A program made the translations under genes and the position numbers. The notes below the pieces were generated by a model. The model saw only the letters and a program-made list of their open reading frames with translations. It had not been told where the DNA came from and made no database searches. DNA of 64,000 nucleotides from a virus, in the IMG/VR virus record IMGVR_UViG_3300047281_000098, positions 41,265 through 105,264 of that record, one strand, 5' to 3'. How positions within the stretch are numbered: the stretch's first letter is position 1; each line of letters begins with the position of its first letter. This document shows, one piece after another, positions 7,694-14,960 of the stretch.

Positions 7694-7908
7694 TGGTAGA
7701 CTGGCTTAATGACAGCTCTGACGAAGTTTATTGCGCTGATTCAGAAGCGTTTGAAAACTTTTTTCATGACTTCTGCCTAAATGGAAAAGCCAAAGGAGCA
7801 GAATGGGGTCCTGACTATTGGGAACAACATGGCATTAAGGTTGTGAACAGTAGAGTAGAATATGATACCCCTGCACATCGCACTATGTTTTTATTGAGGT
7901 GGTTATGA
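7693..7908 (+). CDS. array gene, 71-residue acidic protein
   Basis: Start ATG 7693 in TAATG; the in-frame GTG at 7684 lies on the ribosome binding site. Strongly acidic (NDSSDEVYCADSEAFENFF). The core is shifted (HDFCLNGKAKGAEWGPDYW) and the tail is TPAHRTMFLLRWL, lacking the acidic D-A residues. Codons TTG AGG TGG TTA TGA. Confidence 0.8.
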   Translation: MVDWLNDSSDEVYCADSEAFENFFHDFCLNGKAKGAEWGPDYWEQHGIKVVNSRVEYDTPAHRTMFLLRWL

Positions 7909-8168
7909 AGAAACCTAAACCAAAGAAGCCAAAAGCTAAAATACCCAAAGGTGCATTGATAGTTGACTACGGCTTGTATCGTGTAATCCTACCTTATAAA
8001 CACCCGATTGACTTGTATAATAACAAAGAATTAGATATAATATGTGAATGGTGCGATAGAACATTTCCAAAAGATGATTGGAGATGTAGCAGAAGTAGCT
8101 GGCCAGGTCATGTCTACTTTTTAAAAGAAAGCTATCTGACAATGTTTTTATTGATGTGGGCAAAATAA
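7905..8168 (+). CDS. array gene, Lys/Pro-rich N-terminus
   Basis: 87 residues. The first 16 are a K-P repeat (MKKPKPKKPKAKIPK), which suggests nucleic-acid or membrane-surface contact. Core IICEWCDRTFPKDDWRC; tail ESYLTMFLLMWAK is degenerate (Met for Arg), with TTG ATG TGG GCA AAA TAA. From here on the tight ATGA coupling is lost: the next ATG (8170) follows one base after the stop. Confidence 0.75.
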   Translation: MKKPKPKKPKAKIPKGALIVDYGLYRVILPYKHPIDLYNNKELDIICEWCDRTFPKDDWRCSRSSWPGHVYFLKESYLTMFLLMWAK

Positions 8169-8169
8169 T

Positions 8170-8610
8170 ATGGTTCAGCTAACTAGACCTGTACCGCCAA
8201 AACCAAGCATGATACCGTGGCCATATAAGTTGCCTCGCAATAAATTAGAAAGACAAGAAGATATGGCTAAATGGGAAATACATAAACGAGCAGGCAATCT
8301 AGTAGAAGCTGCTTGGTGGCACTGGATGCCAGGGGTAACAATTAATGTTAAATGGCCTGTTGGTTTAGTATTTGTGCTTGATGAAAAAGATCGTCGGTGG
8401 GATTGGACCATGGGAACAACCAAGCAATCATTTGACTCGGCGGACCCTAACGACCATTATAGACCTTGGCTTGAAAAGAATGTTGGCAAGCAGGGATGGG
8501 ATTGGCAATGGGGACTTAGAGATAACAACGCAGCAGAGAATAGACTTACTATTAAAGTTAGAACTAAACATGCCAAGTGGGCAACAGTCGCCTCACTTCT
8601 GTGGGGATAA
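8170..8610 (+). CDS. array gene, longest and most degenerate, Trp-rich
   Basis: 146 residues with more than ten Trp. N-terminal Pro-rich segment (RPVPPKPSMIPWP), then a long insertion before the core YRPWLEKNVGKQGWDWQWG. Ends THAKWATVASLLWG, so the L-R-W tail is reduced to L-L-W and the binding site is lost. Possibly a fusion of an unrelated N-terminal domain to an array unit. Confidence 0.75.
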   Translation: MVQLTRPVPPKPSMIPWPYKLPRNKLERQEDMAKWEIHKRAGNLVEAAWWHWMPGVTINVKWPVGLVFVLDEKDRRWDWTMGTTKQSFDSADPNDHYRPWLEKNVGKQGWDWQWGLRDNNAAENRLTIKVRTKHAKWATVASLLWG

Positions 8611-8613
8611 GTA

Positions 8614-8835
8614 ATGGATTTTGACTTCAACAAGGAAAAGCGATTTATCCTTGTCCCTGCTAATCTTGAGTTTTCAAAACTCATGGTCATACTAACTGAT
8701 ATGGACTATTGGAACACACATTACGAAGCACTCAAAGACTGGTGCGATCTACAACTAGGAACTAATCAAGTTGGGATGACGGTTGAGTTCGACAGTGAGC
8801 AGGACCTGATGTTGTTTATATTAAGATGGAGCTAG
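8614..8835 (+). CDS. array gene, 73 residues
   Basis: ATG 8614 follows the stop by three bases. Core YEALKDWCDLQLGTNQVG and a regular tail FDSEQDLMLFILRWS, written TTA AGA TGG AGC TAG. The next start is a GTG one base after this stop. Confidence 0.8.
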   Translation: MDFDFNKEKRFILVPANLEFSKLMVILTDMDYWNTHYEALKDWCDLQLGTNQVGMTVEFDSEQDLMLFILRWS

Positions 8836-8836
8836 A

Positions 8837-9103
8837 GTGAAACACATATTCAGAAATTTAATTCGCAAAGAGAAATGGACTCTTGTGGAAATTAAGCCGA
8901 CCAAGGACACAATGTGGTCTTCTGGTGGGGAAGATTTAAATCGGCAAGACTATATTAAAATGCGGAATTGGTGCGAACAAACTTTTCACAAAGAAGTATT
9001 CGCCACTTCATTACAATCAGTACACGGAGTTAGTCCTGGATTGAAACGATTCATATTCAACAATCCCGCAGATGCCACGATGTTCAGATTGCGTTGGGAA
9101 TGA
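8837..9103 (+). CDS. array gene with GTG start, 88 residues
   Basis: Starts at GTG 8837 (MKHIFRNLI); the overlapping ATG at 8827 runs into a stop at once. Core IKMRNWCEQTFHKEVF, tail NNPADATMFRLRWE written TTG CGT TGG GAA TGA: the peptide is kept while the binding-site codons are not. Confidence 0.75.
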   Translation: MKHIFRNLIRKEKWTLVEIKPTKDTMWSSGGEDLNRQDYIKMRNWCEQTFHKEVFATSLQSVHGVSPGLKRFIFNNPADATMFRLRWE

Positions 9104-9333
9104 CTAAGACCTCTGTTACAGTTTACGGTGCGTATGCTCCAATGCTAAAATGGCTAAGTGACAACATAGGCGCGGAGCTTCACAGTATGCCAATTGTTTT
9201 TTGGTACGGAAAAGGTTGGTTCATGAAACGCACATCTGATATTAGAGAAGAAAGAGTTGGACTCAGGGCTGGCTGGTCAGTTGATTTTGATGATGATCAG
9301 AATGCGACATGGTTCGCATTAATATGGGGATAA
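9100..9333 (+). CDS. array gene, 77 residues, degenerate tail
   Basis: Starts in the ATGA overlap at 9100. Core APMLKWLSDNIGAELHS; tail DDDQNATWFALIWG with Ile for Arg, codons TTA ATA TGG GGA TAA. One base separates its stop from the next ATG. Confidence 0.75.
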   Translation: MTKTSVTVYGAYAPMLKWLSDNIGAELHSMPIVFWYGKGWFMKRTSDIREERVGLRAGWSVDFDDDQNATWFALIWG

Positions 9334-9334
9334 T

Positions 9335-9610
9335 ATGGCAATTTTAAATACACACGCACATGGATACTTTAGAGCAGTTGAATACGAGACAATAGAAGTA
9401 ATAGACATGCCTCGCACCTACGGCGCCAAGAAAGTATACACGTATGATTGTAGGGCAAAGTCAGAAGATCCAAGCATTATTGTAAAATGGTGCAGAAGAA
9501 ACTTTGGGCAGCGAGGTGATGGTTGGGACTTTACTTTTCACTCAGACCGTGTTACAATAGAGATTACAAAAGACGAGTTTAAGACAATGTACGAAATGTG
9601 GAAACTATAA
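9335..9610 (+). CDS. array gene, 91 residues, degenerate tail
   Basis: Core IIVKWCRRNFGQRGDGWDFTF matches the family closely, but the end is DEFKTMYEMWKL. Stop TAA at 9608-9610 overlaps the ATG of the exonuclease gene (TAATG), so the exonuclease is translationally coupled to the array. Confidence 0.75.
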   Translation: MAILNTHAHGYFRAVEYETIEVIDMPRTYGAKKVYTYDCRAKSEDPSIIVKWCRRNFGQRGDGWDFTFHSDRVTIEITKDEFKTMYEMWKL

Positions 9611-10155
9611 TGGCAAATAATGTAATGATAGATTTGGAAACGCTGGACACAAGTCCATTCTGCGTTATCCTCACGATTGGAGCAGTAGTATTCGACCCTA
9701 AGGGCAACGGTATCGTTGACAAGATTGATCTGCGACCTTCAATTGAAGAACAACTTGATATGGGCAGAGTTATCAACGATGAAACTGTTAAGTGGTGGGG
9801 CAATCAAAGTGAGGCGGCGCAACATGAAGCACTAGGTGATCATGACCGAATTCCCTTCAAGGAAGCAATGGAGAAACTTCATAAATTCTGTTGGAACAAA
9901 GGTAACCCCTGGAGTCACGGCGCAGCGTTTGACATTGTAGCAGTGGAAACATCTTGGGCCAGCTTTAAGATGCAACCACCATGGGACTTTTACAAAGTAC
10001 GAGACACACGAACATTGTTTGATGTTACTGGAGTGAATCTTAAAGACGGTGGTTATGTGACAACTCACAAGGCTTCCGAAGATGCGGCACGTCAGGCATT
10101 CATTGTACAGAAGGCGTATAAGATTCTCATTGCCGCCGGAGTAACCCCTCCGTGA
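9610..10155 (+). CDS. dexA: DexA-like DEDDh 3'-5' exonuclease
   Basis: 181 residues. DnaQ-fold exonuclease like T4 DexA and the Rv2179c-type RNases. All five catalytic residues of the DEDDh class can be placed: Asp8 and Glu10 in MIDLET, Asp108 in HGAAFDI, His153 and Asp158 in THKASEDA. Shorter than T4 DexA (227). It lies inside the small-gene operon, coupled to the member before it and followed by one more member, so it is early. In T4, DexA degrades DNA 3'-5' and is dispensable; an RNase role is also possible. Confidence 0.85.
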   Translation: MANNVMIDLETLDTSPFCVILTIGAVVFDPKGNGIVDKIDLRPSIEEQLDMGRVINDETVKWWGNQSEAAQHEALGDHDRIPFKEAMEKLHKFCWNKGNPWSHGAAFDIVAVETSWASFKMQPPWDFYKVRDTRTLFDVTGVNLKDGGYVTTHKASEDAARQAFIVQKAYKILIAAGVTPP

Positions 10156-10159
10156 AATT

Positions 10160-10414
10160 ATGAAGATTAATCCTAAACTTAAACCAGACGAGTTAGCTCT
10201 TTTATCAGTAGATTCTGCTAGGAGATATTTTCTATTAAACGTTAATACCACTAAACTAGCACCGGACGAAGATTCTATACAGCATGAGTTTGCACTGTGG
10301 TTAGAAACAGAATACTCCTGTAAAATGTGGCGCCCGTATAAAGGAGCAACAAGACGGTTGAAATTTAATGATATGGCTAAATTAGTTTGGTTTAAACTCA
10401 AATATGAAATTTAA
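10160..10414 (+). CDS. last array gene, 84 residues, degenerate
   Basis: Core FALWLETEYSCKMWRPYKG and tail FNDMAKLVWFKLKYEI, where L-K-Y replaces L-R-W. Separated from the other members by the exonuclease. The next ATG (10404) lies within its final codons, an 11-base overlap. Confidence 0.7.
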   Translation: MKINPKLKPDELALLSVDSARRYFLLNVNTTKLAPDEDSIQHEFALWLETEYSCKMWRPYKGATRRLKFNDMAKLVWFKLKYEI

Positions 10415-11003
10415 CGGTGACGTTGACATTGATCTAGGAAACAGGGACTTACTGTTGGAACACATTAAGCATATTCCTGCGGCTATGCGTAATATAACAC
10501 CTATAAGAAAGCACTCCACTGGAATTCATATCACTGATATTCCATATGATCCTATCAATAATATCGCGTCAATTGACTATGCCGCTGCTGAATCGCGCGG
10601 GTATTTTAAGCTGGACTTGCTGAATGTTCATGTATATGCTAATGTACGTGATGAGTCACATTTAGTAGAATTAATGCGCGAGCCAGATTGGAATCTACTG
10701 AATGACAGAGAATTTGTAAGTACGCTTATACATTTAGGTAATCATTATCAAAGTATACAGCGTATGATTGAGCCTATCAATAGTATTCCCAGACTGGCTA
10801 TGTTTCTGGCAATGATCAGACCTGCAAAAAAGCATCTGATAGGCTTGCCATGGAGTGAGGTTGCGAAGACTATTTGGGAGAAAGATAGTGACGGCGGGTA
10901 TAGCTTTAAGAGAAGTCACGCAGTTGCGTATTCACAGTTAGTCACTGTACATATGAATCTGTTACAGGAAATGCCTGTTACGAAATTCTTTTCACAAGAG
11001 TAA
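10404..11003 (+). CDS. DnaE-like fragment (C-family polymerase palm/fingers remnant)
   Basis: 199 residues. Segments align by eye, in order, with bacterial DNA polymerase III alpha: IRKHSTGIHITD with the R-N-A-G-K-H-A-G-G-V-V-I region, YAAAESRGYFKLDLLNV with D-V-E-Y-A-G-L-V-K-F-D-F-L-G-L, MFLAMIRPAKKHLIG with A-L-V-A-L-F-R-P-G-P-L-Q-S-G, and GGYSFKRSHAVAYSQLV with F-A-G-Y-G-F-N-K-S-H. The N-terminal PHP part and the catalytic Asp segment are absent. It is therefore probably not an active polymerase. A matching upstream fragment is at 59169. A replication-accessory or decoy role is inference. Confidence 0.6.
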   Translation: MKFNGDVDIDLGNRDLLLEHIKHIPAAMRNITPIRKHSTGIHITDIPYDPINNIASIDYAAAESRGYFKLDLLNVHVYANVRDESHLVELMREPDWNLLNDREFVSTLIHLGNHYQSIQRMIEPINSIPRLAMFLAMIRPAKKHLIGLPWSEVAKTIWEKDSDGGYSFKRSHAVAYSQLVTVHMNLLQEMPVTKFFSQE

Positions 11004-11358
11004 TGGATCTTCTTTTTGATCGACGCTTGCTTAGGTCTGACATACTACATACGGGGCCGTGTAGTATTACTAAGCTTTTGTTATTGAATGTTCTGATATA
11101 TGGTCTGAAGATTGCCCAATCTTCTTTTAAAAACAAGTTGATAGGGATAAGTCTGTTGCTTTCCCACCACCATATATCACCTAATTCTAGAAATTTCTCT
11201 TTAACTGCTAAGTCCTGTATAGCACCATAATCATATATAGTGGTAACGACATCATCACGATTCTGAACAATTCCCACGTAGTCTTGGCTGGCGTATGAAC
11301 AGATTGTGATGAAAGGGTGATTCTCGCTTAGGCGTTTAAAGAATTCGTTAGGTATCAT
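10978..11358 (-). CDS. conserved phage protein of unknown function
   Basis: 126 residues on the minus strand, convergent with and overlapping the 3' end of the DnaE-like gene by 26 bases. Contains ELGDIWWWESNRLIPINLF in the centre and a basic C-terminus (SKRRSKRRSITLVKR). I recall a family with the same W-W-W-E-S-N-R-x-I-P-I-N signature in cyanophage-type T4-like genomes; function unknown. A late box lies 20 bases upstream of its ATG, so it is a late gene. Confidence 0.8.
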   Translation of the reverse strand: MIPNEFFKRLSENHPFITICSYASQDYVGIVQNRDDVVTTIYDYGAIQDLAVKEKFLELGDIWWWESNRLIPINLFLKEDWAIFRPYIRTFNNKSLVILHGPVCSMSDLSKRRSKRRSITLVKRIS

Positions 11359-11377
11359 TGATAATGTGTATTAAGTT

Positions 11378-11385
11378 TATTTATC
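11378..11385 (-). promoter_or_regulatory. late promoter box, minus strand
   Basis: GATAAATA on the minus strand, 19 bases before the ATG of the 10978-11358 gene. Back to back with plus-strand late boxes at 11418 and 11434. Confidence 0.75.
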
Positions 11386-11417
11386 TGCGGAAAGAATTCG
11401 GGTATTATTCCTGAATG

Positions 11418-11441
11418 ACTAAATATAAGATATGCTAAATA
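11418..11441 (+). promoter_or_regulatory. two tandem late promoter-like boxes
   Basis: ACTAAATA at 11418-11425 and GCTAAATA at 11434-11441, both variants of the T4 late box. They precede the virion protein gene at 11542 with a leader of roughly 95 bases. Confidence 0.55.
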
Positions 11442-11541
11442 TAACATTAGAAGCGAATAACAAATGTATGCAACCTCAGTTTTCTCCTATATCCCTCGGC
11501 AAATTGTCGTTGTCTTATCCGGCAACTCGGTAAGGAAATAT

Positions 11542-12237
11542 ATGCCCGTTTATGCTAAACCACTCACATTACACAAAGGTGTCGACAACCAGCTGCAGTT
11601 TCAGTTCCTTAATCAAGAGCAGAAACCTGTTAATATCACTGGTGCGGAGATCACATGCCGTATTTTAAACTATCAAGGTAATACTGTGCTTCTTCAGAAA
11701 GCACTGACCCTACAATTAGCAGCCACAGGTATTGCTGCTCTTCAACTAAACGCAGCAGACATTGAGGGTATTGATCCACAAAAATGCTATTACACATTAG
11801 AAATTCCAGTTGGTAGTTTCAATTACCCAGTATTCGTGGATCAGAACGCAGGTGGTCGCGGTGATCTAAACATCGTTAATTCTATTCTACCAAGCTTTGT
11901 GCCGTCACAAAGTGTGTCTATTCCTACTGGGCAATTGTTCCCGAATAACAATTCAAGCGCAAATGCCAATTCAAACGCACTAACATATTTTACCAGTGTT
12001 TGGTCAACTGATGATAATCCAATTTCAACTATTCAAGCAGAATACACTGGGTTTTATGGTAACGTTCAGATTCAAGGTTCCACAATAGTAGACGGTGATT
12101 GGTATAACATTGGAAACACGTATGTCTATTCAAACGTATCCGATACCATTGGATATTCCTTTACTGGATATCATCCATACATCCAAGTACAATTCATCAG
12201 TAATATTGGTGATGTTACTAACATTTTAAGAAGATAG
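11542..12237 (+). CDS. virion structural protein
   Basis: 231 residues. ATG 11542 is preferred because AAGGA lies six bases upstream and the protein then begins PVYAKPLTLHKGVDNQLQFQ, like relatives I remember; an upstream in-frame ATG at 11464 has no good binding site. The N-terminal part reads like an immunoglobulin-type beta domain (QKPVNITGAEITCRIL), with a conserved FVDQNAGGRGDLNIVNSILPSFVPS block in the middle and a beta-rich C-terminus. Late promoter upstream. Position in the particle unknown; baseplate or tail is likely. Confidence 0.7.
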   Translation: MPVYAKPLTLHKGVDNQLQFQFLNQEQKPVNITGAEITCRILNYQGNTVLLQKALTLQLAATGIAALQLNAADIEGIDPQKCYYTLEIPVGSFNYPVFVDQNAGGRGDLNIVNSILPSFVPSQSVSIPTGQLFPNNNSSANANSNALTYFTSVWSTDDNPISTIQAEYTGFYGNVQIQGSTIVDGDWYNIGNTYVYSNVSDTIGYSFTGYHPYIQVQFISNIGDVTNILRR

Positions 12238-12250
12238 ATCACCGTATCTA

Positions 12251-12279
12251 TTGTATTTTCGTGTTCACTATGTTATAAT
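12251..12279 (+). promoter_or_regulatory. sigma70-type promoter of the primase-helicase operon
   Basis: TTGTAT at 12251-12256, 17-base spacer, TATAAT at 12274-12279. The ATG at 12288 begins eight bases after the -10 box, predicting a leaderless primase mRNA. Confidence 0.75.
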
Positions 12280-12287
12280 AGATGAAC

Positions 12288-13268
12288 ATGTTTGATATTC
12301 TATCTATATTACCTGGCAAGAAAAAAACAACGAGTAGCGGCTGGACAAGTTTCAACGCTGTTTGTTGTAGCCATCTTGGACACAAGTCCGATCGCCGTAT
12401 GCGCGGCGGTATTAAGTTTGACGGTCAATCCAAATGGACCATGAACTGTTTCAATTGTAGATACTCATGTAATTTTGTATTAGGCAAATCAATAAGCCCA
12501 AAAACTAGACAGCTTCTTATTTGGTGCGGTATTGACAGTGAACAGATTCAACGATGGAGTCTGGAGAGTTTACAACATAAAGACTTACTGGACTTTTCAG
12601 GTGACGTTCTACCTCGTAAAAAAGTAAAATTCAAAGAGCAGGAATTGCCAACTGATGCTGAATTAATAAACGTAAACAACCCTGATCATAAGATATACAC
12701 TGACTATTTGATCAAACGACATATTGATCCTAATGAATATCCGTTTATGGTAACTCCGCATATTCAGGGTAGAAATAACAATCGCATAATTGTACCGTAT
12801 ACTTATAAAAATAAGATCGTTGGACATACTAGTAGATACCTAGATAATAAATTACCAAAGTATATCAATTCTCAACAGCACGGATATGTATTCGGATTTG
12901 ACTTTCAAAAACCTGAATGGAATATATGTCTGGTAGTTGAGGGTATATTTGATGCGCTGAGTTTGAATGCGTGCGCTACAATGCATAACACAATCAATGA
13001 CGATCAAGCACAGGTATTAGCACAGTTAAACAAACAGATAATAGTAGTACCGGATAGAGACCGTGCCGGATTAGAAATATGTAGTCGTGCGTTAGAGTTA
13101 GGATATAGTATTAGCTTACCAAATTGGCACGTTGATGTAAAGGATGTTAACGATGCGATAATCCGTTACGGAAAGCTTCCAACGCTAATGAGTATATTAC
13201 AAGCAGCCACGATGTCTAAAATTAAAATCGAAATGCAAAGGAAAAAAATTGAAAAAACAAGAATCTAA
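12288..13268 (+). CDS. 61: DNA primase gp61
   Basis: 326 residues from ATG 12288 (MFDILSIL); the ATG at 12282 lies too close to the -10 box to be within the mRNA. Synthesises RNA primers on the lagging strand together with helicase gp41. An N-terminal zinc-binding region has Cys-Cys-x-His and a later C-x-x-C pair (MNCFNCRYSC). The TOPRIM core shows the glutamate motif VVEGIFDALSL and the acidic motif VPDRDRAGLE. Overlaps the helicase gene by 20 bases, so the two subunits are coupled. Confidence 0.88.
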   Translation: MFDILSILPGKKKTTSSGWTSFNAVCCSHLGHKSDRRMRGGIKFDGQSKWTMNCFNCRYSCNFVLGKSISPKTRQLLIWCGIDSEQIQRWSLESLQHKDLLDFSGDVLPRKKVKFKEQELPTDAELINVNNPDHKIYTDYLIKRHIDPNEYPFMVTPHIQGRNNNRIIVPYTYKNKIVGHTSRYLDNKLPKYINSQQHGYVFGFDFQKPEWNICLVVEGIFDALSLNACATMHNTINDDQAQVLAQLNKQIIVVPDRDRAGLEICSRALELGYSISLPNWHVDVKDVNDAIIRYGKLPTLMSILQAATMSKIKIEMQRKKIEKTRI

Positions 13269-14688
13269 GAAACAACTTGAATATACTCCTGATGTTCAGA
13301 AATTATTTTTGCGAATGATGATAACTAACTCGGAGTTATACACCCGTGTTATGAACATTATGAACAGCGAGAATTTTGACAGATCGCTGCGCCCAGTGGC
13401 AGAAATGTTTAAAGAACATACTGACAAGTATAAGATTTTACCTGATGCCACTCAGATTAAAGCAACAACCGGGATTGATATTGAACCGGTGCCTGAATTA
13501 AGTGACGGACATTTTGAATGGTTCTTTGATGAGTTTGAAGCATTCACTAAGCGACAGGAACTTGAGCGTGCGATTCTTAAAGCAGCAGACTTGCTTGAGA
13601 AGGGTGATTTTTCTCCTGTGGAAAAGCTAATCAAGGACGCAGTTCAAATTAGCCTACAGAAAGACATGGGGACTGACTACTTTGCTGACCCCGCACATCG
13701 TATCAATAAGTATTTTAACTCAGGTGGTCAAGTATCAACTGGCTGGCCACAGATGGATCGTATTTTGTACGGTGGCATGAGTCGCGGCGAACTTAATATC
13801 TTTGCAGGTGGCTCTGGTTCTGGTAAGTCACTGGTCATGATGAATTTGGCATTGAATTGGCTACAAGTTGGATTGAGCGGAGTTTATATTACACTAGAAC
13901 TTTCAGAAGAACTAACCTCACTGCGTACTGATGCGATGTTAACCAGTATGGGAACTAAAGATATTCGTAAGGATATTGACAATACTGCTTTAAAGGTAGC
14001 ATTGATAGGGAAGAAGTCTGGTAAGTATCGTGTCAAGGGACTACCTGCGCAAAGTAATGTCAATGATATTCGTGCTTATCTGAAAGAAGTTCAAATTCAA
14101 ACTGGTATCAAGATCGACTTTGTTATGGTCGATTATCTTGACTTGGTTATGCCAGTATCTGTTAAAGTTAACCCCAACGACCAGTTTATTAAAGACAAAT
14201 ATGTAGCTGAAGAATTGCGAAATTTAAGCAAAGAATTAGGCGTGTTGTTAGTTACAGCATCACAGTTGAATCGTTCAGCAGTTGATGAAATTGAGTTTGA
14301 TCATAGTCACATTGCAGGTGGTATCTCTAAGATTAATACAGCGGATAACGTGTTCGGTATCTTCACAAGCCGTAGTATGCGTGAACGTGGTAAGTATCAG
14401 ATTCAATGTATGAAGTCGCGTAGTTCAACAGGTGTTGGTATGAAAGTTGATTTGGAATACAACATTGAAACGATGCGTATTACTGACGATGACCCTGAGG
14501 GATATGCGGATCAGCAAGCAAAATATACTCCTAAACCTAGTCCTAATGATTTAATGACTAGGATGAAGCCTACTCCATACACTGATATTTCTCAACTATC
14601 AGATAATTCAGAACCACTGACCAAGAAAATAGTGGCAAATGTTCAGGGTAGTAAACTAAATGCGCTACTGAATAGTTTAAAGAAATAA
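13249..14688 (+). CDS. 41: replicative DNA helicase gp41 (DnaB family)
   Basis: 479 residues from TTG 13249, which has AAAGGA a few bases upstream; the first ATG is 66 bases later. RecA-fold hexameric 5'-3' helicase of the replication fork. Walker A GGSGSGKS at residues about 187-194, a Walker B strand FVMVDYLDL, the sensor region LLVTASQLNRS, and an arginine-finger-type region in KINTADNVFGIFTSRSMRERG. Length matches T4 gp41 (475). Cotranscribed with primase. Confidence 0.92.
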   Translation: MKKQESKKQLEYTPDVQKLFLRMMITNSELYTRVMNIMNSENFDRSLRPVAEMFKEHTDKYKILPDATQIKATTGIDIEPVPELSDGHFEWFFDEFEAFTKRQELERAILKAADLLEKGDFSPVEKLIKDAVQISLQKDMGTDYFADPAHRINKYFNSGGQVSTGWPQMDRILYGGMSRGELNIFAGGSGSGKSLVMMNLALNWLQVGLSGVYITLELSEELTSLRTDAMLTSMGTKDIRKDIDNTALKVALIGKKSGKYRVKGLPAQSNVNDIRAYLKEVQIQTGIKIDFVMVDYLDLVMPVSVKVNPNDQFIKDKYVAEELRNLSKELGVLLVTASQLNRSAVDEIEFDHSHIAGGISKINTADNVFGIFTSRSMRERGKYQIQCMKSRSSTGVGMKVDLEYNIETMRITDDDPEGYADQQAKYTPKPSPNDLMTRMKPTPYTDISQLSDNSEPLTKKIVANVQGSKLNALLNSLKK

Positions 14689-14699
14689 ACAAAGCAAAG

Positions 14700-14707
14700 C
14701 ATAAATA
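14700..14707 (+). promoter_or_regulatory. late promoter, leaderless class
   Basis: CATAAATA directly followed by CTTG and the ATG at 14712. Only four bases separate box and start codon, so the start codon falls at the expected +1 of a T4-type late promoter. Confidence 0.75.
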
Positions 14708-14711
14708 CTTG

Positions 14712-14960
14712 ATGCAAACAAATACTCGCAGCCTTCTGGAAGAATTAGAGTCTATTAGTCATAATCGTGATACAACTCACATTATAGAAAGTAGAGCTAA
14801 TAATATTATTACCAGTGCTATTAATTTATTAGAATTAATGAATAAGCACTATACGGAAGAGCAATGTCAAATCCTGGAAAGAAAACTACTAGGTGCTATA
14901 AAAAGCAGAGACCAAAGTAGATTTGCAAAATCTTTAAGGAAAAATAGTGAAACTGAATGA
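14712..14960 (+). CDS. small late helical protein
   Basis: 82 residues, all predicted helical (SLLEELESISH, AINLLELMNKHYTEEQ, ERKLLGAIKSRD), no known motif. The ATG at 14712 is chosen over the TTG at 14709 because of the leaderless late promoter. Its end overlaps the GTG of the next gene by 14 bases. A head-core or chaperone-like role is possible, without direct evidence. Confidence 0.7.
   Translation: MQTNTRSLLEELESISHNRDTTHIIESRANNIITSAINLLELMNKHYTEEQCQILERKLLGAIKSRDQSRFAKSLRKNSETE

Larger units (their letters stand above)
3674..10414 (+). other. array of overlapping paralogous small genes with dual-coding C-terminus and ribosome binding site
   Basis: About 23 related genes of 54-146 codons run head to tail on the plus strand, interrupted by one unrelated small gene (5287) and the exonuclease at 9610. 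The shared C-terminal pattern is acidic-x-D-A-x-x-F-x-L-R-W plus one or two residues; many members also share an internal W-C or W-L followed by a Gly and a second Trp. In 11 members L-R-W is written TTG AGG TGG, and GAGGTGG lies 4-8 bases before the next ATG. The last codon is almost always NNA so that NNATGA gives stop TGA and start ATG in one overlap. Bodies are strongly diverged while the last ten codons stay constant. Seventeen members keep L-R/K-W; six (5592, 7905, 8170, 9100, 9335, 10160) have degenerate forms. Confidence 0.88.

Noticed and set aside
10978-11230. Plus-strand 75-codon frame at 11003
   Set aside because: Antisense of the conserved minus-strand gene 10978-11358, which has the W-W-W-E-S-N-R signature and a late box.
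11464-11541. N-terminal extension of the virion protein from ATG 11464
   Set aside because: ATG 11542 has AAGGA at good distance and gives the expected N-terminus; the extension is hydrophobic and unlike relatives.
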